From Ignavibacteriota bacterium (GTDB taxonomy: Bacteria; Bacteroidota; Ignavibacteria; SZUA-365): DNA of 64,000 nt. Positions 9,359 through 17,368 of the stretch are shown here, one piece after another. Where the stretch lies: positions 30,493 to 94,492 of the forward strand of contig JACRFB010000004.1 of assembly GCA_016218045.1 (NCBI GenBank), written 5' to 3'. Under the pieces are notes generated by a model. It was not told the DNA's origin, made no database searches, and saw only the letters and a list, made by a program, of their open reading frames with translations. The number at the start of each line of letters is the position of its first letter. Within the stretch, counting starts at the first letter, position 1. Both the position numbers and the translations under genes were made by a program.

Positions 9359-9547
9359 TTACTTCTTCTCGTCGAGCCGCTTGTCGTCGACCGTGATGTC
9401 TTCCTGAATATCCTTGGTCGCCTTGCGGAATTCGCGCAGGCCCTTGCCGAGTCCCTGCGCGAGTTCCGGGATCTTCTTCGCGCCGAAAAAGACCAGGATG
9501 ATCACGAGGAGAATGATGATTTCGCCGGTGCCGATATTGCCGAACAT
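9359..9547 (-). CDS. tatA: Sec-independent translocase subunit TatA/E
   Basis: 62 residues. One N-terminal membrane segment (about 8-22, IIILLVIILVFFGAKKIPEL) has the FGAKKIPEL hinge typical of TatA/TatE, followed by an amphipathic helix and a charged tail. TatA oligomers form the pore through which folded twin-arginine substrates cross the inner membrane. A possible client lies in this window: the glycosidase at 41568-44732 has a Tat-like DRRTFIK N-terminus. The gene ends 51 bases before gatA and follows purQ by 3 bases. No tatC is present here. Confidence 0.93.
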   Translation of the reverse strand: MFGNIGTGEIIILLVIILVFFGAKKIPELAQGLGKGLREFRKATKDIQEDITVDDKRLDEKK

Positions 9548-9550
9548 TGT

Positions 9551-10276
9551 TTACTCCTGAGGCAGCATGGGTGTCTCCACGCCGATTGATGTAACAAGAG
9601 ATTGGAAGACGCCGATGCCGTCCGCAGATCCGAGCAGGTGTTCCATGCTGCGTTCGGGGTGCGGCATCATGCCGAGGACATTGCCGCCCGCGTTGACGAT
9701 GCCCGCGATGTTGTGCAGCGAGCCGTTCGGATTCGCGCCGGACGTCGTGTCGCTCTGCGCGTCGCAGTAGCGGAACACGACGCGGCCGCTGTCTTCGAGC
9801 GCGGCGAGGGTCGACGAATCAGTATAATAATTTCCCTCCCCGTGCGCAACGGGAATGCGCAGTACCGCGCCTTCGGTGAAGGCGTTGGTGAAGTCGGTTT
9901 GTGCATTCTCGACACGCAGATGCACGGTGCGGCACACAAACGAGAGTGAATCGTTCCGCAGCAACGCGCCGGGAAGCAGACCCGATTCGCACAAGATCTG
10001 GAAGCCGTTGCAGATGCCGAGCACACGCCCGCCCCTTTTTGCGAAGTCGACCACCTCGCGCATGATCGGCGAGAAACGCGCGATGGCGCCGCAGCGCAGA
10101 TAATCGCCGTAGGAGAAGCCGCCCGGTAGTATGACCGCGTCGAGGTCGCCGAGGTCCGACTCCTTGTGCCACAAAAACCGCGCGTCCTGCCCGAGCACAT
10201 GTTTCACGGCATGGTACGCGTCGTGGTCGCAGTTCGAGCCGGGGAACACGACGACACCGAATCGTGCAGCACCCAT
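9551..10276 (-). CDS. purQ: Phosphoribosylformylglycinamidine synthase, glutaminase subunit
   Basis: 241 residues. Class I glutamine amidotransferase with nucleophile Cys89 in GICNGFQ, and His206 and Glu208 in MMPHPERS. The early FPGSNCDHD and [14 protein letters not shown] motifs are specific to PurQ. It supplies ammonia for conversion of FGAR to FGAM in purine synthesis, together with PurS (adjacent, one base away) and a small-type PurL not seen in this window. Confidence 0.97.
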   Translation of the reverse strand: MGAARFGVVVFPGSNCDHDAYHAVKHVLGQDARFLWHKESDLGDLDAVILPGGFSYGDYLRCGAIARFSPIMREVVDFAKRGGRVLGICNGFQILCESGLLPGALLRNDSLSFVCRTVHLRVENAQTDFTNAFTEGAVLRIPVAHGEGNYYTDSSTLAALEDSGRVVFRYCDAQSDTTSGANPNGSLHNIAGIVNAGGNVLGMMPHPERSMEHLLGSADGIGVFQSLVTSIGVETPMLPQE

Positions 10277-10277
10277 G

Positions 10278-10535
10278 TCAGGCTCCCGTCTCGACGATAT
10301 CGACCGTATAGTCCTCCATCACCGTGTTGGCGAGAAGGCGCGATGCGGCTTCATCCGCAGCGGTCCGGGCCGCGTCCGCATCGGTCGCGTCCACAAACAT
10401 CTCGATGCGTTTGCCCACACGCACGCCGGAGAACGCGCCGATGGCCAGCGCGCCGAGCGCGTGCTCGATGGCCTTGCCTTCGGGATCGAGGATGGTGGGA
10501 CGAAGTGTGACGGTGACCACGGTCTTGAATCGCAT
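10278..10535 (-). CDS. purS: Phosphoribosylformylglycinamidine synthase subunit PurS
   Basis: 85 residues, normal for PurS. It begins [20 protein letters not shown], followed by [17 protein letters not shown] and a C-terminal half resembling the PurS structural domain that bridges PurQ and PurL. ATG 10535 was chosen because the sequence before it has no family character. It lies one base before purQ, which supports a coupled purSQ pair. Confidence 0.93.
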   Translation of the reverse strand: MRFKTVVTVTLRPTILDPEGKAIEHALGALAIGAFSGVRVGKRIEMFVDATDADAARTAADEAASRLLANTVMEDYTVDIVETGA

Positions 10536-10549
10536 ATCGCGTCTCGTGA

Positions 10550-11326
10550 TTATGAATCGATGGGAAATGGATCGCTGGAATCGGCCTCGTCGTGCGGTTC
10601 GAGTCTTCTGACCCGGGGCCGCCGCAGCAAGCGCCACAGCGCGAGCAGCACACCCGACAGCACGACACCGCCGAAAATGAACAGAAGGCCCCGGCCTTGC
10701 GTGACGATGAGCACGGTCAGTCCGCCGAGCACCACAACGATCGAGAACGGCTTCTCGCGGAAATATCGCAGCGAGGGTTTGGGCAGCACGGGATAGCGGA
10801 TGGTGCTGACCATGAGCAGTCCGCAAGAAATGACAACACCGATGAATATGTGCTGCAACATCGTGTCGGCGATGATGGCCTCGGGCCCGAACCAGATGAT
10901 GTAGGACACAAGTGTGAGCGCCGACAGTGGTATGGGCACGCCGACAAAATAGTCCTTGCTGAATCCCACAAGCTGCACGTTGAAACGCGCGAGACGCAGC
11001 GCTCCGAACACCAGTTGTGACGAGGCGACAAGCATGCCGAGCGGACCGTACGCGTGCAGAAACAGCGCGTGCAGGAGCACCGAGGGCGCGGCGCCGAAGC
11101 TCACCACATCGGCGAGCGAGTCGAGTTCCACGCCGAATTCGCTGGCCGAGCGCGTCAGACGCGCCATAAAGCCGTCGAGCGTGTCACAGATCGCCGAGCA
11201 GAAGATGTAGATGCCCGCAAGCAGGAAACGTCCCTCCATCGCATTGATGATGCAGAGGAACCCGAAGAAAATGTTCAGCACCGTGAACAGGTTCGGGATG
11301 ATCGATCTGCTGAGGCGGATTCTCAC
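10550..11326 (-). CDS. pssA: CDP-diacylglycerol-serine O-phosphatidyltransferase
   Basis: 258 residues, start GTG 11326. The CDP-alcohol phosphotransferase motif is complete at 48-73 (D48, D51, G52, A55, R56, G65, D69, D73; CDTLDGFMARL then LDSLADVVSFG). About six to seven membrane segments follow. It makes phosphatidylserine at the inner membrane, the substrate of the Psd encoded directly upstream. The C-terminal 40 residues are Arg-rich and polar. The pair of phospholipid genes sits between purC and purS on the same strand. Confidence 0.93.
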   Translation of the reverse strand: MRIRLSRSIIPNLFTVLNIFFGFLCIINAMEGRFLLAGIYIFCSAICDTLDGFMARLTRSASEFGVELDSLADVVSFGAAPSVLLHALFLHAYGPLGMLVASSQLVFGALRLARFNVQLVGFSKDYFVGVPIPLSALTLVSYIIWFGPEAIIADTMLQHIFIGVVISCGLLMVSTIRYPVLPKPSLRYFREKPFSIVVVLGGLTVLIVTQGRGLLFIFGGVVLSGVLLALWRLLRRPRVRRLEPHDEADSSDPFPIDS

Positions 11327-11363
11327 GGGGTTGCGATGGAAGTGGGTAAAAGGATTCGCGGGC

Positions 11364-12026
11364 TCAGGGTGTGGGCCTGCGAAGCCGCGCGAGCACGGTT
11401 TCGCCGGCGGTCACGTGTTGTTCGAGCGACACAAGCACCTCAGCATCGGGCGGCATCAGCACGTCGACACGCGAGCCGAACTTTATCATGCCGAAGCGGC
11501 GGCCGACAACAGCCGTGTCGCCCACTCGAAGCGGACACACGATGCGGCGCGCGACGAAGCCGGCGATCTGTTTGAAGAGGATTTTTTCACGGCCGGTATT
11601 GATGCCTATCAGCGTGCGCTCGTTCACTTCCGACGATTTGTCCTCGAAGGCCACCATGTACTTGCCCTCGATATGACGGAAATACTCGACGGTGCCCGAC
11701 ACCGGGAAACGGTTCACGTGCACATTCAGCGGCGACATAAAAATGCAGACCTGTTTGGCCTTGCCCCCGATGAACGCGGGTTCATCAACTTCGGAGATGC
11801 TCACTACTTTCCCGTCGGCGGGCGAAATGACACCGTCGTCCATCGCGGGAGTCGTCCGCTCGGGATCGCGGAAAAAATTGGCCGTGAAGAGAAAGACAAA
11901 GGCGCCCAGCGCCAGGAAGATGATTTTGAGCGGCAGATTGGAGATAAAGAAGGCGCCGATGATGATGAGCAGCGACACCACAAGAATGGGTATCGCGACA
12001 TCGAGGCCGTATTTGGTGAGTCCCAT
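11364..12026 (-). CDS. psd: Phosphatidylserine decarboxylase proenzyme (short/archaeal-type)
   Basis: 220 residues, the short PSD-A type. Two N-terminal membrane segments (about 10-28 and 33-50) precede FFRDPERTTP and ISPADGKVV. The self-cleavage site is FGSRVDVLMP with Ser185 expected to become the pyruvoyl group. It converts phosphatidylserine to phosphatidylethanolamine. It ends 37 bases before pssA, and the two form a complete pathway step pair. Confidence 0.93.
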   Translation of the reverse strand: MGLTKYGLDVAIPILVVSLLIIIGAFFISNLPLKIIFLALGAFVFLFTANFFRDPERTTPAMDDGVISPADGKVVSISEVDEPAFIGGKAKQVCIFMSPLNVHVNRFPVSGTVEYFRHIEGKYMVAFEDKSSEVNERTLIGINTGREKILFKQIAGFVARRIVCPLRVGDTAVVGRRFGMIKFGSRVDVLMPPDAEVLVSLEQHVTAGETVLARLRRPTP

Positions 12027-12035
12027 GATGCTCCG

Positions 12036-12764
12036 TCAGGTGGTCAATCGTTTGTACAGCGACACGTATTGCTCGGTGAATTCCCCGATGCCGAGGCGAA
12101 AGATCGAGCCGTCGTAGAGGTCGCCTGTTTCGCTGTCAAGTATACGCATCGTATCGGGGGTGATGGCGTCGGCGAGGTAAACGTCCTTGTTCCCGCGCCC
12201 GAATTCGAGCCAAAGATCTGCCAGGCGCATGCGGCGGCGCTCCATGAACGAGCGCAGGACGGCATTCGTTTTTGTGGCGATGCGGACCATGGTGCGGATC
12301 TCCTCCGGCGTCGAGACACCGAAGGCCAGCACGTGCGACTCGTTCACCATCGGATAGTCGAGGAGGCGGTTCCGATACATCAGCTCGACGATCGGAAATT
12401 CGAGTTCACGCGATTCCGAGATGCCGTATTTTTCGCAGAGTGATCCCGCCGCGATGTTTCGCACAACAATAGCCACTGGAATCATTTCGAGGCGGCGGAC
12501 GAGAAGCATCGACTCGTCGTGCCGTGCGATAAAATGATGCGGAATACGGAAACTCTGCAGATACGCAAAGATGTGCTCGGCCATCTGCGAAGCGAGTCGG
12601 GGTTTGCCCTTGACGTTTCGGGCACCGGTGCGGTCACGCTGCGGAAACTCCGATTTGAATTCGAGGAGCACCTGGTCGGGCTTGTTCGTCTCGAAGACGC
12701 GTTTCCATTGGCCTTCATACAACAGCCGCCCGCGTTTCAGCGTTTGTTCTGTCTTTTTTTCCAA
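12036..12764 (-). CDS. purC: SAICAR synthetase
   Basis: 242 residues, normal length. Start TTG 12764 (there is no in-frame ATG nearby). The N-terminus LLYEGQWKRVFETN is the ATP-binding hairpin of PurC; later MIPVAIVVRNIAAGS and ESHVLAFGV are recognisable family blocks, as is LADLWLEFGRG. It condenses CAIR with aspartate in purine synthesis. It heads the minus-strand series purC-psd-pssA-purS-purQ-tatA-gatA. Confidence 0.95.
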   Translation of the reverse strand: MEKKTEQTLKRGRLLYEGQWKRVFETNKPDQVLLEFKSEFPQRDRTGARNVKGKPRLASQMAEHIFAYLQSFRIPHHFIARHDESMLLVRRLEMIPVAIVVRNIAAGSLCEKYGISESRELEFPIVELMYRNRLLDYPMVNESHVLAFGVSTPEEIRTMVRIATKTNAVLRSFMERRRMRLADLWLEFGRGNKDVYLADAITPDTMRILDSETGDLYDGSIFRLGIGEFTEQYVSLYKRLTT

Positions 12765-12940
12765 GGGGTTATGCCAGCGTGATGGGAAGGTGACCGTCCC
12801 GCGGAGTTCGTCGCGGATTCAATGACAATCTGCTAATATACACAACCCGGGCTACATTTGCCTTCTTTGGTCCGTCGCCGCCTCCGGCGGTTGGCAAAGC
12901 GGCCCGATCGTGTTAGTTTGTTTCTTTTTCAGGCATACGC

Positions 12941-13516
12941 ATGACACTCGGACAATTCCTTTTCAAATACCGCAGCTACGCCCCAATCCCCTGGGTCATC
13001 GTGATGATCGTTTTTGCGACGCCCACGCCCGCGAGTCTTATCGCAGGTTTTCTGGTGGCCTGTGCGGGTGAATGCCTGCGGGCATGGGGTGTCATGTACG
13101 CCGGCAGCGAAACCCGCGTCACGGGCAGCGGTGTCGGGGCGAGCCGTCTTGTCACCTCCGGCCCTTTTTCGCACACGCGCAATCCGCTGTACATCGGCAA
13201 CATGCTCATATACACGGGCATCGGGGTCATGTCGTACGCCCTGTTTCCCTGGCTGCAGCTCGGCGCGCTGTGCTGGTTCGTGTTCCAGTACTCGCTGATC
13301 GTACGCGACGAGGAGGCATTTTTGCGCAGACAGTTCGGCGCGGAATACGAGGCCTACGTACGCGCCGTGCCGCGCTTCTTTTTCCGCCTCACGCGCTACA
13401 CCCCCCCGGTTGTGATCACGATCGACTGGAAGGCGGGCTGGCATTCCGAGCAGCGCACGATACAGGCATTTGTGCTTGCCAGTGCCATCGTGTTTGTGCT
13501 CTGGCTGATCCGGTAA
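12941..13516 (+). CDS. Isoprenylcysteine carboxyl methyltransferase/PEMT-like membrane methyltransferase
   Basis: 191 residues with about four to five membrane segments. The C-terminal block GPFSHTRNPLYIGN followed by DEEAFLRRQFGAEYEAY is the S-adenosylmethionine-binding signature shared by ICMT, PEMT and NnrU-like methyltransferases. Substrate is unknown; a phospholipid or small lipid is plausible next to lpxB. Its stop is three bases before the lpxB start, so they are probably co-transcribed. The 176-base gap to purC must hold divergent promoters. Confidence 0.85.
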   Translation: MTLGQFLFKYRSYAPIPWVIVMIVFATPTPASLIAGFLVACAGECLRAWGVMYAGSETRVTGSGVGASRLVTSGPFSHTRNPLYIGNMLIYTGIGVMSYALFPWLQLGALCWFVFQYSLIVRDEEAFLRRQFGAEYEAYVRAVPRFFFRLTRYTPPVVITIDWKAGWHSEQRTIQAFVLASAIVFVLWLIR

Positions 13517-13518
13517 AC

Positions 13519-14640
13519 ATGGCACACGCCTTCATGCTGCTCGCCGGCGAGGCGTCGGGCGATCAATACGGGGCGAAGGTGATAGGCGCGCTGAAGGCGC
13601 GATTCCCCGGCAGCACGTTTTTCGGAATCGGCGGCGACCGCATGATTGCGGAGGGCTTCGAGGCGATTTTTCACATTCGCGAGACCTCGATCATGGGCTT
13701 CATCGAGGTTGCAAAAAACATCGGGACGATACGCGCGATGTTCCGCCGTTGCAGCGAGGCGCTTGCAGCGCGCGCGCCCGCGGCGCTGATACCGATCGAC
13801 TATCCGGGATTTAATCTGCGCTTCGCAAAAAAGGCGCGCGCCGCGGGGGTGCCGGTCGTGTATTACATCAGTCCGCAGGTGTGGGCCTGGGGCAAGGACC
13901 GCGCGCGAAAAATGCGCGGGACCGTGGATCACATGGCGGTTGTGTTTCCCTTCGAGACATCGATATACGAACGGCTCGGTATACCCGTCACTTTTGTCGG
14001 CCATCCTCTCCTCGAAATATTGCCTTCAATAGACCGGGCAGAATTTCTACGCGAGACAGGTCTGCCTGACGCCCCGGTGCTGGCCTTGCTTCCAGGATCA
14101 CGCGTGCAGGAACTCGAGCGCCTGCTTCCTCCCATGGCCGAGGCCGGGGCGCGCATCGCGGCACGCACGGGATGTTGTGTGGCCGTGGGCGCGGCACATC
14201 TGCCGGACGAGTACTACGCGCCCCATCTTGCGCGCTACCCCGGCATACACGTGCTGCGCGGACGAACACATCAGTTGATGCAGCACGCACACGCGGCCAT
14301 CGTCACGTCGGGCACTGCCACTGTCGAAACAGCGTACTACGGCACGCCGATGGTGATCGTGTACAAGACTAGCCGACTCAATTACGAAATCGGCAGGCGG
14401 CTTATCAACGTGTCCACCATCGGCATGGCGAACATCCTTGCCGGAGAAACCGTGGCGACGGAACTGCTGCAGAACGACGTCACCGCCGAAGCGTTGGAGA
14501 CGCAGGTGACTCCGTTTTTTGAAGACGCTTCCCTTCATGCCTGCACACGCGAACGCCTTCTGCTCGTGCGTCAGGCTATGGGCTCGGGGTCGGCCTCCAT
14601 GCGTGTTGCGGAAATTGTTGCAGGGGTGATGCGGCTGTAG
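13519..14640 (+). CDS. lpxB: Lipid-A-disaccharide synthase
   Basis: 373 residues, family-like length. It begins AHAFMLLAGEASGDQYGA, the LpxB signature, then GIGGDRM, SIMGFIEV, IDYPGFNLRFAKKAR, YYISPQVWAWGKDR and VFPFETSIYE. These define the GT19 enzyme that joins UDP-2,3-diacylglucosamine and lipid X at the inner membrane. ATG 13519 starts exactly at this signature; the frame upstream overlaps the methyltransferase gene and has no family character. Its presence predicts a lipid A-bearing outer membrane. Confidence 0.96.
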   Translation: MAHAFMLLAGEASGDQYGAKVIGALKARFPGSTFFGIGGDRMIAEGFEAIFHIRETSIMGFIEVAKNIGTIRAMFRRCSEALAARAPAALIPIDYPGFNLRFAKKARAAGVPVVYYISPQVWAWGKDRARKMRGTVDHMAVVFPFETSIYERLGIPVTFVGHPLLEILPSIDRAEFLRETGLPDAPVLALLPGSRVQELERLLPPMAEAGARIAARTGCCVAVGAAHLPDEYYAPHLARYPGIHVLRGRTHQLMQHAHAAIVTSGTATVETAYYGTPMVIVYKTSRLNYEIGRRLINVSTIGMANILAGETVATELLQNDVTAEALETQVTPFFEDASLHACTRERLLLVRQAMGSGSASMRVAEIVAGVMRL

Positions 14641-14641
14641 A

Positions 14642-14842
14642 TGGGTAGATAGTAGTTGGTAGTTGGTAGATGGTAGGATAAGACATGTGGGATCTACCTT
14701 GTTCGGTGTAAGGAGGCAGGAGACAGGAGACGATCCATGACTCCTGTCTCCTGTATCCTGTCTCCTTACACGACCTTTGGAGATCGATCTACCGTCTACC
14801 AACTACCGTCTACCAACTACCAACTACCATCTACCATCTACC
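14642..14842. repeat. Nested inverted repeat made of degenerate heptamer repeats
   Basis: Lies between the convergent lpxB and ugpQ stops. The left arm is a run of 7-bp units of the type TTGGTAG, the right arm the complement (units such as AACTACC, GTCTACC). Inside them sits a second pair: GGAGACA-type heptamers answered by CTCCTGT-type heptamers, bounded by GTAAGGAG and CTCCTTAC. The whole could fold as a roughly 200-base cruciform. It may serve as a two-way terminator, but no function is shown. Confidence 0.85.
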
Positions 14843-14851
14843 GACGAGCGG

Positions 14852-15595
14852 TCATATTTCGAAAAAAGCATGCGCCTCTTCCAGTCGGTCGGTGATGACG
14901 TAATCGACAGCGCATGACCGTGCATGGGCGAAGGCGCGGATCGAATTGGCCGTAAACACGCCGCTGCCAATGCCATGTTCGGCGAGTCGACCTGCGAGCC
15001 GGCGCGACATGGTGAGGACATTCTGAAAATAGAACGTCGCTTGCACGTCCTGCAACTGCGATATCAGTGATGGACGAAAGACGGAGCGGTGCCCGAGAAG
15101 ACCAAGACGGACACGCATGTGATGGGCGCGGATGGTCTCGAGCACTGGCAGGGAAAACGACGTGATGATGGCGCTTCCAATCCGATCGTGGGTATCGATC
15201 AGGTCGAGCACGTCTCTGCAGAGCCGCCTACCGGTCGAGCCGCGTCCCGCGGATGGTTTGATCTCGATATCGAGTGTCACCTCGCGAGGAACGGTTGACA
15301 AGACGTCCTCGAGCCGCGGAACATGCTCCCCGCAGTATTCCTGCGAAAACCAGGACCCCGCATCGAGTGTGCGCACCGTGGCGTAATCCACCGCGGTAAG
15401 ACGCGCCTTGAGTGCCGTGGTGCGCGCCAGGGATGTATCGTGCAGGACTACCGGCACGCCGTCGCGTGTGGCTTGCACGTCGAGTTCTATCCACGCAGCA
15501 TGATGGGCGCACGCGAGGCGAAAGGCACTGAGCGTGTTTTCGGGTGCGCGCGCCGCGTATCCGCGATGCGCTATGATAACCGGCTGCGCGCTCAC
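14852..15595 (-). CDS. ugpQ: Glycerophosphodiester phosphodiesterase
   Basis: 247 residues. GDPD-family motif IIAHRGYAARAPENT (His10, Arg11, Glu19) and WIELDVQ...VLHD (Glu37, Asp39, His52) give the metal and catalytic residues; IEIKP and ITSF follow. It hydrolyses glycerophosphodiesters from phospholipid turnover. There is no signal peptide, so it is cytoplasmic. It starts with GTG 15595 and overlaps the fmt stop by 4 bases (GTGA), which suggests translational coupling. Confidence 0.9.
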   Translation of the reverse strand: MSAQPVIIAHRGYAARAPENTLSAFRLACAHHAAWIELDVQATRDGVPVVLHDTSLARTTALKARLTAVDYATVRTLDAGSWFSQEYCGEHVPRLEDVLSTVPREVTLDIEIKPSAGRGSTGRRLCRDVLDLIDTHDRIGSAIITSFSLPVLETIRAHHMRVRLGLLGHRSVFRPSLISQLQDVQATFYFQNVLTMSRRLAGRLAEHGIGSGVFTANSIRAFAHARSCAVDYVITDRLEEAHAFFEI

Positions 15596-16656
15596 TGGAA
15601 GCGCGCGCCTTCCTCGAAGCTGAAGCCGCGCAGGAAGACGTCGGCCTCGAGCAGCTTGCGGCCTTCCTGCTTCAGTGCGAGGATCTCGAGATCACGATCG
15701 GCGCAGGACACGTAAATGTGATGCTTGTCCGCCGTGACACAGCCGGGTTCCGCACGCTGTGCCGCATCAATGCGGGTCTGATACACTTTGATGGTTTCAC
15801 CGTTGAGCGTGGTCCACGCCGCGGGATAGGGGCTCAGTCCCCGCACATGATTGTGTACGGACGCGGCATCACGCGCCCAATCGATGCGGCAGGTGTCGCG
15901 GAATATCTTTGGCGCCGGCGTCGCGAGCGTATCGCTTTGCGGGAGGGCTCGTGCGTCGCCACGCGCGATCATCTCCACGGTTTCAACAACTTCGGAGGCG
16001 CCGAGTATCGCCAGCGCGTCATGCAATTGTCCCGCGTTGGTATCGGGTCCGATCGGGATTCTGCTCTGGCGCAGAATGGCGCCCGTATCCACTTTCTCCT
16101 GAAGGAAAAACGTGGTCACTCCCGTCTCGCTCTCGCCATTCATCAGAGCCCAATTGATGGGAGCTGCGCCGCGGTATAGGGGCAGAAGTGATGCGTGGAG
16201 ATTGAAGGCGCCGAGTGGTGCGAGCGTGTAGACCGATGGGGGCAGTATGCGGAAGGCGACAACAACAATCACGTCGTGCGGAATCGAACTCAGCGCCGTG
16301 GCAAACGTGGGATCCTTGAGTGATTCTGGTTGAAGCACGGGCAACCCCGCAGCTTCGGCCACAACCTTGACAGGAGTAGGAGTCACTTTCTGGCCGCGTC
16401 CGCGCGCCTCGTCGGGCGCAGTCACCACAGCGGCTATCGTATGCCGCGAGGCCAGGAGGGCTTTCAACGAGGGCACCGCAAAGTCGGGGGTGCCCATGAA
16501 GATGAGGCGGAGCGCCGGAACTCCCCCTGCCCCCTCTTGAAAAGAGGGGGAACTCGCCTTTTGTATTTCCTCTGTCGGATTCAAGTCCAGATTCGACTCG
16601 AAATCTTGGGCGATGGCGGAGATGGTCTTCGATGACTCCTGCGCTTTGAAGGTCAT
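15592..16656 (-). CDS. fmt: Methionyl-tRNA formyltransferase with N-terminal extension
   Basis: 354 residues. The core starts near residue 49 (LRLIFMGTPDFAVPS) and has HASLLPLYRGAAPINWAL with catalytic His, and QEKVDTGAIL with the catalytic Asp. The enzyme formylates Met-tRNA-fMet; the initiator tRNA is encoded at 22464-22536. The start ATG 16656 overlaps the def stop (ATGA). This leaves a 48-residue N-terminal extension with no family match that contains the residues encoded by a short palindromic element (16519-16554). No ATG, GTG or TTG lies between that element and the first core strand, so the extension is probably translated. Confidence 0.92.
   Translation of the reverse strand: MTFKAQESSKTISAIAQDFESNLDLNPTEEIQKASSPSFQEGAGGVPALRLIFMGTPDFAVPSLKALLASRHTIAAVVTAPDEARGRGQKVTPTPVKVVAEAAGLPVLQPESLKDPTFATALSSIPHDVIVVVAFRILPPSVYTLAPLGAFNLHASLLPLYRGAAPINWALMNGESETGVTTFFLQEKVDTGAILRQSRIPIGPDTNAGQLHDALAILGASEVVETVEMIARGDARALPQSDTLATPAPKIFRDTCRIDWARDAASVHNHVRGLSPYPAAWTTLNGETIKVYQTRIDAAQRAEPGCVTADKHHIYVSCADRDLEILALKQEGRKLLEADVFLRGFSFEEGARFQ
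16519..16554. repeat. Short palindromic element in frame inside fmt
   Basis: A 9-bp perfect stem CCCCCTCTT/AAGAGGGGG with a 3-base loop, flanked by AACT-type ends, at 16530-16550. On the coding strand it supplies residues SPSFQEGAGG between the start codon and the first strand of Fmt. It looks like a small dispersed hairpin element that was inserted without breaking the frame. Only one copy is seen in the window. Confidence 0.65.
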
Positions 16657-17267
16657 TCGATGATATCCTGCACGCGCAGGGATGCCAGGGGATAGTCGGC
16701 CTCGACATCACCGCGCTTGATTTTACGCAGCGCGGGGATAACGAGGCGCTTGCGGAGTCCGCGCAAGCGGTCGGTAAAAAATATGCCCTGGAGGTGATCG
16801 TATTCGTGTTGAATGACACGCGCCAGCAGGCCGCCTGCTTCGAGTTCCATCTCCTCGAAATTCTCGTTTCGATAATGAATGAGGAGGCTTTCAGGCCGGA
16901 TCACTTCGTCGCGCAGATTGGGCACGCTCAAGCATCCTTCCTCGAAGGCGATGTCGTCACCCGCAAATCCTTTTATCTCGGGATTGATGAAGACAAACGG
17001 CGTGCCGGGGAGCAGAGGTCCGTCCTCCGCCTCCTCGTTCTGTTCATCCTCTCCCTCCTCGTCCTCGTAGGGATTGCCGAGATCGATCACAAAAATCGAA
17101 TGCCCCCTCCCCACCTGGTTCGCGGCGAGTCCGATACCGCGCGCCGCGCGCATCGTCTCGAACATGTCGCTGATCAGGCGTTGTATCTCTTCGTCCGGAC
17201 GTTCGACGTCGCGGGTTTCCTCGCGCAGTACACGCGCATCGTAGGTATAAATCGGAAGTATGGCCAT
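16653..17267 (-). CDS. def: Peptide deformylase
   Basis: 204 residues. All three PDF motifs are present: GIGLAANQVG (44-53), EEGCLSVP (109-116, metal ligand Cys112) and QHEYDHLQG (153-161, His154, Glu155, His158). It removes the formyl group from nascent chains. An acidic insertion at about 66-83 (YEDEEGEDEQNEEAEDG) sits after strand IFVIDLGNP, where most family members have a short loop. Upstream partner of fmt with ATGA overlap. Confidence 0.96.
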   Translation of the reverse strand: MAILPIYTYDARVLREETRDVERPDEEIQRLISDMFETMRAARGIGLAANQVGRGHSIFVIDLGNPYEDEEGEDEQNEEAEDGPLLPGTPFVFINPEIKGFAGDDIAFEEGCLSVPNLRDEVIRPESLLIHYRNENFEEMELEAGGLLARVIQHEYDHLQGIFFTDRLRGLRKRLVIPALRKIKRGDVEADYPLASLRVQDIIE

Positions 17268-17368
17268 GATTCGTGTTTCTCGGAAACGTCTTGTTGTCTA
17301 GATTTCGCCGCGCGCCTCTCATCAAAACAACGGGCGTGGATAAAACATTCACACAGGAGCACAAAGGT

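Noticed and set aside
11211..12443. Plus-strand frame of about 400 codons opposite psd and purC
   Set aside because: Antisense of two genes with complete family motifs.
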